From: Candidatus Manganitrophus morganii
GTDB lineage: Bacteria; Nitrospirota; Nitrospiria; SBBL01; Manganitrophaceae
Direction of reading: 5' to 3'
NCBI GenBank assembly: GCA_021651055.1
Contig: JAJHOH010000001.1
Location: forward strand, 1,984,001-2,048,000
DNA: 64,000 nt
Of this stretch, positions 40,648 through 49,404 are shown piece by piece. A program made the translations under genes and the position numbers. The notes under the pieces are model-generated. The model made no database searches. It was not told the origin of the DNA and worked only from the letters and a program-made list of their open reading frames with translations. Every line of letters starts with the position of its first letter. Within the stretch, counting starts at the first letter, position 1.

Positions 40648-42888
40648 ATGGCAAAGAGACCATCGACGAAGAAAAACGGAGTGACGGCGAAAGAAGCCGC
40701 TGCAGATCAACCGAACCTCAGCATCATTTACATTCATGGGATTGCGAACAAACCGGCCCCGGCGGTCTTGAAGCGCCAGTGGGACATGGCCCTCTTCGGA
40801 GTCGATATGGGATCGCGCACCCGGATGGCCTATTGGGCCGACATCCGCTATCCGCAGCCGCTCCCCTCCACGATGACGGAGGCCAAGGCGATGATCCTCT
40901 CGGAGAGTTACCATCCCCGCTCCGACGAGGAGATCATCGACGAAAGCAAGCAGCTCGCTCCCTATGGTAAAGACGCGGAGGCGTTCGCCCAGAAGCTCGC
41001 CAAGCGGATGCTCGATCAAGCAAAAAAGGATCAGATCAAAGCAAAAGACGTTCAGGCGAAGATCCTCCCCCCCTGGATCCGGCGCTCGGCCACCGAGTGG
41101 ATCACCAAGCAGTTCGTCAAGGATGTCGCCGCCTACTTTTATGATCAGGAACAACGCAAGGCGATTCAGGAACGGTTTCGGTCTCTCTTGAACCCGGAGG
41201 GAGGTCCCTACTTTGTGATCGCCCACAGCCTCGGAACGGTCATCTCCTACGACATCATGCGGGAGCTCACCGCCGGCGGCGGCGCCCAGGCCCCCTACTA
41301 CATCACCCTCGGCTCGCCGCTTGGAATCGACGAGGTCCAAGACAATCTCCCCAAGCCGCTCCGCATTCCGGCGCCGGTGAAAAGCTGGGACAACTTCGCA
41401 GACCTGCTCGATCCGGTCGCCTTCGACAAATCCCTCTCCGACGAATTCTCCCCGACCGGGAAGATCGGCGACGACATCGTGATCAACCGCGACTCCCTTC
41501 GGCTCAGCGGCTTTAATCCCCACTCGGCGACCGGCTACCTCGCCACGAAGAATGTCCAGACGCGGGTCAGGAAAATTCTCGGCTCCTCCTTCGCAGAGCC
41601 GCTCTCGCCGTTTATCGTGGCGCGCGACCTCGCGGCCGAGATGGCCGACCCGACCGAGCGGTTCCCGGTTCTCATCGAACTGAAGGAAGAGATGATCGGA
41701 AAAACGCTCGAAGAGAAACGAAAGAATTTGATGGAGGAGCTGACGCGGCTGACAAGCGGCGAGCGCGATGCCCGGATTGATCCGTTGCGCCGTTTTGTCG
41801 CGGCGGAATTGACCTCGATCGAGATCGACACCCTGGCGGTCCGCCATCCGCAATTGGAGATCGCCAAAATCTGGAAGAACAGCGAGAAGCGGGCGCTGCT
41901 CGACAAATCGACCCATGTCGTCCAGGCCTACACCGCCCAGCTCGGCTACGGCGCCACCGGACGCGGGATCACCTGGGCGGTGTTGGATACCGGCATTGTT
42001 GCAAGCCACCCGCATTTCAAGACCTACAACAACATCGCCGCCCAATGGGACTGCACCGGGATCGGCGCCCCGAAAGAGGGGGCGGTCACCGACGAGAGCG
42101 GGCACGGCACCCATGTCGCCGGGATCATCGCCGGGGCGGGGACCGGCGAGAACGCCCTCTATCGGGGGATGGCGCCGGAGGCGAAGCTTCACATCTACAA
42201 AGTCCTCGACGACGACGGCCGGGGGAGCGACTCGTGGGTGATCAAGGCGCTCGACCACATCGCCAGCATTAACGAGGCCTCGCCCAGCCTGGTGATCCAC
42301 GGGGTGAACCTCAGTCTCGGCGGTCCGTTCGATCCGACCGTCTACGGCACCGGCTTCTCCCCCCTTTGCCGGGAGCTGCGGCGGCTCTGGCGGATGGGGG
42401 TGGTCGTCTGCATCGCGGCGGGGAACGAGGGGAGGCTGATTATCGAGACCTTCGAGGGGCAGCAGGAGTTGAACCTCGATCTCTCGATCGGCGACCCGGC
42501 GAACCTGGACGAAGGGATCGCCGTCGGATCGGTCCACAAGGAGCAGCCGCACCTCTATGGGATCTCCTATTTCTCTTCGCGCGGCCCGACCGCCGACGGC
42601 CGGGCGAAGCCCGATCTGGTGGCGCCGGGCGAGCGAATCGTCTCCTGCAACGCCCGGTTCGCCGCAAAAAGACCGGCGACCCACTATGTGCCGATGAGCG
42701 GGACGAGCATGGCCTGCCCGCACGTCTCCGGGATCATCGCCGCCTTTCTCTCCTCCCGCCGCGAGTTCATCGGCCGGCCCGATCAGGTGAAAGCGTTTCT
42801 GCTGTCGCACTGCACCGATCTGAAACGAGACCGCTACCACCAAGGCGCCGGCATGCCGAATTTAGTGAGGATGCTGGCGGGAACGTAA
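40648..42888 (+). CDS. Alpha/beta-hydrolase - subtilisin (S8) fusion protein
   Basis: This 746-residue protein has two enzyme halves. Residues 23-300 form an alpha/beta-hydrolase: IIYIHGI (oxyanion region), nucleophile S194 in IAHSLGT, an acid around 249-255 and probably H292 in NPHSATGY. Residues about 340-420 look like an S8 propeptide. Residues 430-746 form the subtilisin domain with D447 (AVLDTGI), H486 (SGHGTHVAG), N593 (AAGNEG) and S687 (SGTSMACPH), so all catalytic residues are present. There is no signal peptide. The ATG at 40648 follows AGGGGG; the frame runs 50 codons further upstream across the sigma-54 promoter, so that part is not coding. Divergent from the injection-system operon, it is a cargo candidate. 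Confidence 0.9.
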   Translation: MAKRPSTKKNGVTAKEAAADQPNLSIIYIHGIANKPAPAVLKRQWDMALFGVDMGSRTRMAYWADIRYPQPLPSTMTEAKAMILSESYHPRSDEEIIDESKQLAPYGKDAEAFAQKLAKRMLDQAKKDQIKAKDVQAKILPPWIRRSATEWITKQFVKDVAAYFYDQEQRKAIQERFRSLLNPEGGPYFVIAHSLGTVISYDIMRELTAGGGAQAPYYITLGSPLGIDEVQDNLPKPLRIPAPVKSWDNFADLLDPVAFDKSLSDEFSPTGKIGDDIVINRDSLRLSGFNPHSATGYLATKNVQTRVRKILGSSFAEPLSPFIVARDLAAEMADPTERFPVLIELKEEMIGKTLEEKRKNLMEELTRLTSGERDARIDPLRRFVAAELTSIEIDTLAVRHPQLEIAKIWKNSEKRALLDKSTHVVQAYTAQLGYGATGRGITWAVLDTGIVASHPHFKTYNNIAAQWDCTGIGAPKEGAVTDESGHGTHVAGIIAGAGTGENALYRGMAPEAKLHIYKVLDDDGRGSDSWVIKALDHIASINEASPSLVIHGVNLSLGGPFDPTVYGTGFSPLCRELRRLWRMGVVVCIAAGNEGRLIIETFEGQQELNLDLSIGDPANLDEGIAVGSVHKEQPHLYGISYFSSRGPTADGRAKPDLVAPGERIVSCNARFAAKRPATHYVPMSGTSMACPHVSGIIAAFLSSRREFIGRPDQVKAFLLSHCTDLKRDRYHQGAGMPNLVRMLAGT

Positions 42889-42909
42889 GAAAACCAGGAG
42901 TAAGTCAGA

Positions 42910-43896
42910 ATGCCTTTCTATCGTCGTGGTTCTAAAGGTCCTGAGATCGAGCGAATTCAGGCGCGGTTAAAAGAGCTCGGTTATTACCGCGGCCCCGTCG
43001 ACGGCGACTTCGGCGGCGGGAGCGAGAGCGCGGTTAAATCATTCCAAAAAGCGAAGCGGCTTGAGATCGACGGCGTTGTCGGGGAGGAGACCTGGACGCT
43101 TCTCTTCGCCGAGGAGATTCCGACCCCCGCCATCCTTCAGAAGTCTCTCGCGTATCGTTGCCTGGCGCTGACCGGCTCGTTCGAAACCAACGCCCCCGTC
43201 CCCGACTGCTTCGCCGGCCTGTCGGGCGATTTCGACGGGCAAGGGATCAGCTTCGGCGTCCTTCAGTGGAATCTCGGCCAGGGAAGCTTGCAGCCGCTCT
43301 TGGCGGAGATGAATCGGAAACATGCCAAGCGCCTTCGCGAACTCCTCCATAACAACTATCCTTTGTTCGTCACCTTCCTCAAGGCCGACCGGGCCGAGCA
43401 GATCGCCTGGGCGCGATCGGTCCAAGATCCGATCCGGCACACGATCTTCGAACCGTGGCGCGGGCTCCTCAAAGGCTTGGGCCGGATGCCCGAATTTCAG
43501 GAGATCGAGGCAGCCCATGCCGAGACCATTTTTCAATCGGCCCAAAAGCTCTGCCGCGCCTACAAGCTCTGGTCGGAGCGGGCGGTGGCGCTGATGTTCG
43601 ACATCGTCGTTCAGAACGGGAGCATCTCCAACATCGTTCGCGCCCAGATTCTTCACGACTGCGAGAAGATCGATCCCAACTTGGATGAAGAGGAAACCGA
43701 GGTGGCCCGGATGACGATCATCGCCAACCGCCGCGCCGAGGCGGCCAACCCGCGATGGGTGGAGGATGTCCGCGTCCGCAAACTTTGTTGCGCCCGCGGA
43801 GCCGGCCGCGTCCACGGCACCGAGATCGATCTGGAGGGCCAATACGGAATCGGCCTGCGGGAGGCCTCGATGAAGGAGCGGGACGGGATTCGGTAA
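42910..43896 (+). CDS. Peptidoglycan-binding, lysozyme-like enzyme
   Basis: Residues 5-65 of this 328-residue protein are a peptidoglycan-binding domain (KGPEIERIQARLKELGYY, FGGGSESAVKSFQKAK, IDGVVGEETW). The rest looks like a phage-type muralytic domain, with the conserved SFGVLQWNLGQGSLQPLL near 115-135 and a helical domain with FDIVVQNGSISN. It has no signal peptide, like endolysins. It begins 21 nt after the esterase-subtilisin gene and is probably co-transcribed. It could free assembled particles by lysis or be a delivered toxin; the exact bond cut is unknown. Confidence 0.8.
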   Translation: MPFYRRGSKGPEIERIQARLKELGYYRGPVDGDFGGGSESAVKSFQKAKRLEIDGVVGEETWTLLFAEEIPTPAILQKSLAYRCLALTGSFETNAPVPDCFAGLSGDFDGQGISFGVLQWNLGQGSLQPLLAEMNRKHAKRLRELLHNNYPLFVTFLKADRAEQIAWARSVQDPIRHTIFEPWRGLLKGLGRMPEFQEIEAAHAETIFQSAQKLCRAYKLWSERAVALMFDIVVQNGSISNIVRAQILHDCEKIDPNLDEEETEVARMTIIANRRAEAANPRWVEDVRVRKLCCARGAGRVHGTEIDLEGQYGIGLREASMKERDGIR

Positions 43897-43928
43897 AAGG
43901 CCGGCTGCACCCTCATGGTACAATGTCA

Positions 43929-43957
43929 TTGATATCAATTTGAGTTAGAGTTAGAAT
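43929..43957 (+). promoter_or_regulatory. Sigma-70 promoter for hicBA
   Basis: TTGATA (43929-43934) and TAGAAT (43952-43957) each match consensus at five of six positions with a 17-nt spacer, about 40 nt before the antitoxin ATG at 44005. Confidence 0.65.
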
Positions 43958-44004
43958 AACGGATGCTGATGGAAAGCAGCCTTCCTTGGTGATAAGGAGA
44001 AAAG

Positions 44005-44214
44005 ATGAGTGAGTTGGTTTTTCTAATCGAAGAAGCGCCGGAGGGAGGATACAACGCCCGGGCCCTCGGTGAGAGTATTTTCACAGAGGCGGATGACTGG
44101 GATACGTTAAGGCAAAATATTCTTGATGCCGTAGCCTGCCATTACACCGATCGGTCCGGAGCCCCTAAACTGATACGGCTGCATTTGGTGAAGGATGAAG
44201 TCCTCGCCCTATGA
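44005..44214 (+). CDS. hicB: HicB-like antitoxin
   Basis: The 69-residue protein has the HicB partial-RNase-H-like fold: FLIEEAPEGGYNARALGESIFTEADDWDTL (visible as EEAPEGGYNARALG, IFTEADDWDTLRQNILDAV). No DNA-binding extension is present, so autoregulation by this protein alone is unlikely. HicB binds and blocks HicA. The gene precedes hicA with a 4-nt ATGA overlap; antitoxin first is one of the two usual orders. An AAGGAG site precedes the ATG. Confidence 0.85.
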   Translation: MSELVFLIEEAPEGGYNARALGESIFTEADDWDTLRQNILDAVACHYTDRSGAPKLIRLHLVKDEVLAL

Positions 44215-44453
44215 AACTTCCTCGTGATCTCAGCGCGGAGACACTTTCAAAACGCTTGGAACGCTATGGTTACTCGGTCACGCGCCAAACAGGAAGTCAC
44301 CTTCGATTGACAACAACGGAAGGAGGAGAACATCATGTGACGATTCCCGCCCATGACTTCCTCCGGGTCGGCACACTCAATGCGATCCTCTCCGACGTCG
44401 CCGTCCATCTCAAAAAATCAAAAGAAGAACTCTTAAAAGAACTCTTCGGATAA
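44211..44453 (+). CDS. hicA: HicA-like mRNA interferase toxin
   Basis: The 80-residue protein has the double-stranded-RNA-binding-like HicA fold with the catalytic His in TRQTGSHLRLT and HHVTIPAHDFLRVGTL near the end. HicA cleaves mRNA and tmRNA when free of HicB and slows growth. It starts inside the antitoxin stop (ATGA). The C terminus (KKSKEELLKELFG) is charged. It is the only complete toxin-antitoxin pair in the window. Confidence 0.9.
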   Translation: MKLPRDLSAETLSKRLERYGYSVTRQTGSHLRLTTTEGGEHHVTIPAHDFLRVGTLNAILSDVAVHLKKSKEELLKELFG

Positions 44454-44515
44454 ATCACTCTCCCCCCTTGCATTTACTCTTTTCAGAAGCGTAGACTTTC
44501 CATTTAGCGACCCAC

Positions 44516-44541
44516 CGGCGGGTGCCGATTCCGCCGTTTTT
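44516..44541 (+). terminator. Probable intrinsic terminator after hicA
   Basis: CGGCGG and CCGCCG form a 6-bp GC stem with a 9-nt loop followed at once by TTTTT, about 60 nt after the hicA stop. Confidence 0.55.
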
Positions 44542-44631
44542 CCCACCCCTCCGTCCGGATTCTTTCTTTAGAAGCAAGGGAAGGTCCTGGCGCGGAGCGG
44601 CCATCAAACCTAAACAGAAGGAGGGACTGCG

Positions 44632-45729
44632 ATGACCCATCGATGCAACCCGCTTTACTGTATCATTCCACCCCATATTCTGCGGAACGTGGCGGAGCGA
44701 GGCAATTCGAATCAGAAGGCCTCGGCCTGGCGCGCGTTATCCATTTCAGACCAGATCCGCGGACATCGCCAAGCGCTCGCGCCGATCGCCCCGCTTTTGA
44801 TGACCCCCCTCATCGGCGCCAAAGGAAGATCGGTTTACGATGCGCAGCACGAAGACGAGCTCCCCGGGAAGCTGGTCCGAAACGAGGGGGACCTCCCGAC
44901 CGGCGATCCCGCCGTCGATGAAGCCTACGACGGCGCGGGGGCGACCTATGATCTCTACATGGAAATCTTCGAGCGAAATTCAATCGACGACCGCGGAATG
45001 CGGTTGATCTCGACCGTCCACTTCCTCAAAGGCTACGACAACGCCTTTTGGAACGGCCAGCAGATGGTCTACGGCGACGGCGACGAAGACATGCCGGAGC
45101 AAGACCGCCTCTGGAACCGGTTTACCTCCTCGATCGATGTGATCGGGCACGAGCTGACCCACGGCGTGACGCAATTCGAGGCGAACCTCGCCTACCGGTT
45201 TCAGTCGGGAGCGCTGAATGAATCGATGTCCGATGTCTTCGGCTCGCTCGTCAAGCAGCGGACCCAAAACCAAACCGCCGACCGGGCCGACTGGCTGATC
45301 GGAGAAGGTCTCTTCACGTCAAACGTGAATGCAACCGCAATCCGGTCGATGAAGGCGCCGGGGAGCGCCTACGATGATCCCGTCCTCGGAAAAGATCCGC
45401 AACCGGCCCACATGAAGGATTACAAGAAGCTCGCCTTCTGGGAGGATAACGGCGGCGTTCACATTAACTCGGGGATCCCGAACCATGCCTTCTACCGAGT
45501 GGCAACGGAGCTTGGCGGCCACGCCTGGGAAAAAGCGGGGATGATCTGGTATGTCGCCCTGCGGGATCGAATTCGATGGAACTCGGGGTTTCAGAGCGCT
45601 GCGAATCATACCTTCCAAGTAGCCGGGGAGCTCTTCGGTCCGGGGAGCAAGGAACAGCAAGCGGTGAAAAACGGCTGGTCTCAGGTTGGGATTAATATCG
45701 AGGTAAAGCTGAAGAAGGCCGCGGCCTGA
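44632..45729 (+). CDS. Protealysin-like M4 metalloprotease
   Basis: The 365-residue protein is an M4 (thermolysin family) protease with HELTH at 173-177, the third zinc ligand E197 (GALNESMSD) and the catalytic His in NGGVHINSGIPNHAFY. It lacks a signal peptide. Its short N-terminal part with CIIPPHILRNV resembles the 50-residue propeptide of protealysin, which is cytosolic rather than secreted by Sec. AGAAGGAGG precedes the ATG. The next gene encodes an emfourin-like inhibitor, the usual partner of protealysins. Target proteins are unknown. Confidence 0.92.
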   Translation: MTHRCNPLYCIIPPHILRNVAERGNSNQKASAWRALSISDQIRGHRQALAPIAPLLMTPLIGAKGRSVYDAQHEDELPGKLVRNEGDLPTGDPAVDEAYDGAGATYDLYMEIFERNSIDDRGMRLISTVHFLKGYDNAFWNGQQMVYGDGDEDMPEQDRLWNRFTSSIDVIGHELTHGVTQFEANLAYRFQSGALNESMSDVFGSLVKQRTQNQTADRADWLIGEGLFTSNVNATAIRSMKAPGSAYDDPVLGKDPQPAHMKDYKKLAFWEDNGGVHINSGIPNHAFYRVATELGGHAWEKAGMIWYVALRDRIRWNSGFQSAANHTFQVAGELFGPGSKEQQAVKNGWSQVGINIEVKLKKAAA

Positions 45730-45756
45730 ATCCCGCAGACCGGAGGCGCGAGGAAC

Positions 45757-46203
45757 ATGGACAACTATCGGCCGAAAGCTTCCATCCGACCGCTTTTCCC
45801 CGCTCTGCTCCTCTCCCTTCTGATCGCCCTTCAAGGCTGCGGAAAAAGCCTCGGCCCTGAAGGGGAAGGATTCTTCCGGAAGGAGCGCGACGTGCAGGTC
45901 CGCTTCGTGCGCTCCGGCGGGCTGGCCGGGATGAGGACGGCCGCCGCCTTCGATTCGGAATCGCTCCCGGAAGAGGAAGAAAAGCGCCTTCGCGATTTGA
46001 TCGACCGCGCCGGCTTCTTCGGCCTTCCGGAGGAGATTCCCGGCCCGGCCCGGCCCGACGAATTCCGCTACAGCATCACCGTCGAGATCGACGGCAAGCA
46101 ACACCGCGTCCGCACCACCGAGACCGCCGCTCCGGAGCAATTAAGACCGCTGATCGAGTGGCTCAACGAAGCCGCAAAAAGGGAGACGGCGCGCACCGGT
46201 TGA
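45757..46203 (+). CDS. Emfourin-like protease inhibitor with lipoprotein signal
   Basis: Residues about 44-143 match emfourin, the inhibitor encoded beside protealysin: VRFVRSGGLAGMR, LRDLIDRAGFFGLPEEI, RPDEFRYSITVEIDGKQHRV and RPLIEWLNEA. Unlike described emfourins, which are small cytosolic proteins, this one has an N-terminal hydrophobic segment ending in a lipobox (LIALQGC, Cys28), so it should be lipid-anchored outside the cytoplasm. It lies 27 nt after the protease gene and is likely co-transcribed. The family match is good; the location is read from the signal alone. Confidence 0.82.
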   Translation: MDNYRPKASIRPLFPALLLSLLIALQGCGKSLGPEGEGFFRKERDVQVRFVRSGGLAGMRTAAAFDSESLPEEEEKRLRDLIDRAGFFGLPEEIPGPARPDEFRYSITVEIDGKQHRVRTTETAAPEQLRPLIEWLNEAAKRETARTG

Positions 46204-46304
46204 GGAGCCGCTTCGGTTGTGGTACCGTGATTAAAAGGGCGCTTGATGATTCTCGTCCGAGAAGCGCTTGATCACGCTTCAGCTTACGTAAGGAAAATAG
46301 AGAG

Positions 46305-47273
46305 ATGAAGAGGGAATTAATCTATATGCTGGTTTGGGTCTTGGCCCTTTCCGGCGCCATCGACTCTGCAGCAGCCGCCCCGCTTGTTCAAGAGTACCCG
46401 GTGCCGCGCGGGTCGCGGCCGCACGATGTCGCCCCGGCACCGGACGGCGCGGTCTGGTACACGGCACAGGGTTCCGGCGAGTTAGGCCGTCTCGATCCGG
46501 CCACGGGGAAGACGGTCCACATCCCGCTCGGCGAGGGGTCGCGCCCGCACGGGGTGATCGTCGGCCCCGACGGCGCTCCCTGGATCACCGACAGCGGCCT
46601 GAATGCCATTGTTCGGGTCGATCCGGCCACCCACGCCGTTAAGAGCTTTCCCCTCCCGCCGGGGAGAAGCAACGCCAATCTCAACACCGCGACGTTCGAC
46701 CGCCAGGGGATCCTCTGGTTCACCGGCCAGAACGGCATTTACGGATGTCTTGAGCCGACGTCGGGGCGGATGGAAGTTTTCGACGCGCCGAAGGGACGGG
46801 GACCGTACGGCATTGCGACCGCGCCCGACGGCAGCGTCTACTACGTCTCGCTCGCCGGGAGTTATCTCGCGAAGATCGATCCGAAAACCGGGAAGGCGAC
46901 GGTGATTGCGCCGCCGACGCCCGATCAGGGAGCGCGGCGGGTCTGGTCCGACTCCCTCGGGCGGCTCTGGATCAGCGAATGGAACGCCGGGAAGGTGGGA
47001 ATGTACGATCCGGCGAAAAATCAATGGAAGGAGTGGCACGCCCCCGGCGAGAGTCCGAAAATTTATTCGATCTTCGTCGATGAGAAAGATCAGGTCTGGG
47101 TGAGCGATTTCAGCGCGAACGCGTTCATGCGCTTCGATCCGGCGAAGGAGACGTTTGAAGTGATCCCCATTCCGAGCGCCGGCGCCGCGGTCCGGCAGAT
47201 GCTCGGCCGGCCCGGCGAGATCTGGGGGGCGGAGTCGGGAACCGATCAGCTCATCGTCGTTCGGACCCAGTAG
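46305..47273 (+). CDS. Exported streptogramin-lyase-like (Vgb) beta-propeller protein
   Basis: The 322-residue protein has an N-terminal signal peptide (about 1-25, ending SAAAAP) and a propeller of repeated blades, each like GSRPHDVAPAPDGAVWYT, SRPHGVIVGPDGAPWITD and GPYGIATAPDGSVYYVS. This is the pattern of virginiamycin B lyase and related proteins. In Vgb two His and two Glu residues catalyse ring opening of streptogramin B; this distant homologue may not keep them, so an antibiotic-resistance role should not be assumed. Many relatives in environmental bacteria have no known function. Confidence 0.85.
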   Translation: MKRELIYMLVWVLALSGAIDSAAAAPLVQEYPVPRGSRPHDVAPAPDGAVWYTAQGSGELGRLDPATGKTVHIPLGEGSRPHGVIVGPDGAPWITDSGLNAIVRVDPATHAVKSFPLPPGRSNANLNTATFDRQGILWFTGQNGIYGCLEPTSGRMEVFDAPKGRGPYGIATAPDGSVYYVSLAGSYLAKIDPKTGKATVIAPPTPDQGARRVWSDSLGRLWISEWNAGKVGMYDPAKNQWKEWHAPGESPKIYSIFVDEKDQVWVSDFSANAFMRFDPAKETFEVIPIPSAGAAVRQMLGRPGEIWGAESGTDQLIVVRTQ

Positions 47274-47304
47274 CCCTTCCCGGCGTGACAACGACTTAAA
47301 CGTT

Positions 47305-49137
47305 TCAGGCCGACATCAGCGCCTCCGGGCGGCCGAATAAAAAGCCCTGGCCGAGATCGATCCCCATCTCCCGGACGAGGGTCAATTCCTGTTCGGTCTC
47401 AATCCCCTCCGCAATCATCCCCCGCGTGGTGTAATTGCGCAAGATAAAAACCAGATCGTTTAAAAAATCGCGGAGCTTCGGAGAAGAGACCGCCTGGAGC
47501 AGGGTGGAGCGGTCGATCTTGATATAATCCGGAATCAACTTCCCGACAAAGGGGAAAGAGCCCGCGCCCGCTCCGAAATCATCGATGGCGACCTGGAACC
47601 CCTGTTCGCGCCACTTTTCGACGAGCGTAAGATACCGCTCGATATGCCGGTGACGGCATGCTTCCGCCTCCGAGATCTCCAAAACCACGTCGATCCCTTC
47701 CGGCTTCCGGATCAATTCGATCTGATCGAGAAGCTGGAAATCGACGTTCAGAAAAAGCCGTCCTCCCTGGAAGGCGGGCTTTTGCGCCTCATTGAGCTGG
47801 GAGCGGAAGCAGAGCCGCTTTAACTCACCGAGTTGGCCGATCACTTCGTAACGCTTAAAGAGCTGCGGCACGGTCAGCTTCCCCAAAGGATCCCGCGTGA
47901 GCGCCTCGTAACCGATCGGCCGGCTGGAGCGAAGATCGATCACCGGCTGAAAAACCATTCCGATATCCCGCTCATTGAGTCGATGTTTCCCATTGCCGAT
48001 GTGAATCTTTTCTCTCCCCTGTTTGGCGAGGGAGAGGGAGCGGTTCGCCAGGTCGATCAACGCATCAATCGTAAAACCGTGCTCGGGGTAGAGCGCCGCT
48101 CCGATATGGATATGCAGGAGAACCTGCGTCTCTTCACTGACGTTTGCCACCGCTCTCCGAATCCGCTCCGCGGCGAGGACGACCCCTTCCCGGGAGGTCT
48201 CCGTCAGGAGGACGGCGATTTGATCTCCCCTCCAGCGAAAGACAAGATCGCTCTCTCGCGTGCTCTCCACGATTTTCCGAGCCAACGCCTTTAAGACCCG
48301 GTCCCCGGTTTGATGGCCGAGTGTGTGGGTGACCGCTTTAAAATAGTTCAAATCGCAGAGGAGGATTGCAAAACACCCCCCCTTTCGGTCGACCCGCGCG
48401 ATTTCTTCGTCCGCACGAAGATCAAAGTAGCGGCGGCTGTAAAGTCCGGTCGTCGCGTCTACATTTCCCTTCAGCGCCACTGTCTGCTCTGCCTTCATCC
48501 GCTCCATGATTTCGTTTTCAAGCGCTTGATTCGTTGCTCTCAGCTCGGCCGTTTGAAGCAGAATTTGACTCTCCAGAGATTTATTCAATCTCTTGATCTC
48601 TTCCTCGGCTTTCTTTCGTGAGGTGATATCGATCATCACCGTCCGACAGTGTCGTGTGCCCCGCTCCCCTTCGACCAAGAGACTCTCCATCTGGGCATCG
48701 AAGAGGCGGTCCCCTCTTTTTATTTTGATTTCACAGCGACGGCGGCGGCCGTCTTGAAAAACCGCCGCAAGATGGGTGCGAAAGCGGATTTGGTCTTCTT
48801 GAGAAAGATAGCGGGTAAAGGGCTGATCAATGATCTGATGCCGCTCCCCCCCCAACTGTTCCGCGCCGGCGGGATTGACCTCCAGAATGGCGCCGTCGCA
48901 ATCGAAGATAAAATCGCCGACCGGGGCGCCGTGATAAAGATTCGAATACCGGTTGCCGAATTTTTCAAGCCTGGCCTGGGTTTCCCGTAGCTCCTCATTT
49001 TGCATTTCCAGTTTGGCCTGTTGCGTCTTTAACTCTTCAAGCAGACGTGCCATTTTTCCCTGAGCCAATCGTTTCAGCATTTTGTTTTTTCCGTTTAACT
49101 TTTCATGGGCGGGCAATTTGGTTTGACGCCTGTTCAT
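47305..49137 (-). CDS. PAS-GGDEF-EAL protein with ruined GGDEF motif (copy A)
   Basis: The 610-residue protein has an N-terminal coiled coil (about 20-55), a PAS domain (about 60-170, ending HCRTVMIDITSRKKAEE), a second coiled coil, a GGDEF domain and an EAL domain. The GGDEF signature reads RWRGDQIAV instead of RWGGDEF, and DLNYFK replaces DxxxFK-type DLDHFK, so cyclase activity is unlikely. The EAL domain keeps YEALTR, FLNVDF, IDDFGAG, YIKID and EGIETEQ, so c-di-GMP hydrolysis is plausible. The start at 49137 has a GGAG site. It is a tandem copy of the next gene. Confidence 0.9.
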   Translation of the reverse strand: MNRRQTKLPAHEKLNGKNKMLKRLAQGKMARLLEELKTQQAKLEMQNEELRETQARLEKFGNRYSNLYHGAPVGDFIFDCDGAILEVNPAGAEQLGGERHQIIDQPFTRYLSQEDQIRFRTHLAAVFQDGRRRRCEIKIKRGDRLFDAQMESLLVEGERGTRHCRTVMIDITSRKKAEEEIKRLNKSLESQILLQTAELRATNQALENEIMERMKAEQTVALKGNVDATTGLYSRRYFDLRADEEIARVDRKGGCFAILLCDLNYFKAVTHTLGHQTGDRVLKALARKIVESTRESDLVFRWRGDQIAVLLTETSREGVVLAAERIRRAVANVSEETQVLLHIHIGAALYPEHGFTIDALIDLANRSLSLAKQGREKIHIGNGKHRLNERDIGMVFQPVIDLRSSRPIGYEALTRDPLGKLTVPQLFKRYEVIGQLGELKRLCFRSQLNEAQKPAFQGGRLFLNVDFQLLDQIELIRKPEGIDVVLEISEAEACRHRHIERYLTLVEKWREQGFQVAIDDFGAGAGSFPFVGKLIPDYIKIDRSTLLQAVSSPKLRDFLNDLVFILRNYTTRGMIAEGIETEQELTLVREMGIDLGQGFLFGRPEALMSA

Positions 49138-49278
49138 TATTATCTCCAGGTTAAAGAGACAAAAACTTTTCCAGCATATCCCGGTATACAATTTAGATGA
49201 GAACGTGATCAGATCGAATGGGAGAAGCGGAGAGAGGATTCATGGGGTTGAAACCGATACTTTAAAACGAATTATCCC

Positions 49279-49312
49279 AAATAGCGATTAAGAAAATGGG
49301 GAGTTTTTCCAG
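49279..49312. repeat. Upstream element shared by the two GGDEF-EAL genes, copy A
   Basis: A 34-nt stretch beginning AAATAGCGATTAAG and ending GTTTTTCCAG recurs almost unchanged at 51353-51386, in each case about 110-180 nt upstream of the gene start. It shows that the control region was duplicated with the gene. Confidence 0.7.
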
Positions 49313-49404
49313 GTCGAATCGGAAAGGAGAAGAGGACCGCCACGTTAGGGAGACATTCTAAAGCGGTCGGATGAGACCCCTGTCCGGCGGATCGATTTGA
49401 ATTT

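Noticed and set aside
40570-42843. 757-codon open frame on the minus strand opposite the esterase-subtilisin gene
   Set aside because: It has low-complexity composition and no domain; the plus-strand protein has two complete catalytic sites, so this is a shadow.
44580-44600. Possible sigma-54 site (TGGCGC...GGCC) upstream of the protealysin gene
   Set aside because: The -12 element lacks the required GC at the right spacing.
46305-47273. Streptogramin resistance gene
   Set aside because: It has only a general Vgb-like propeller and a signal peptide; catalytic residues were not confirmed, and most environmental relatives are not lyases.
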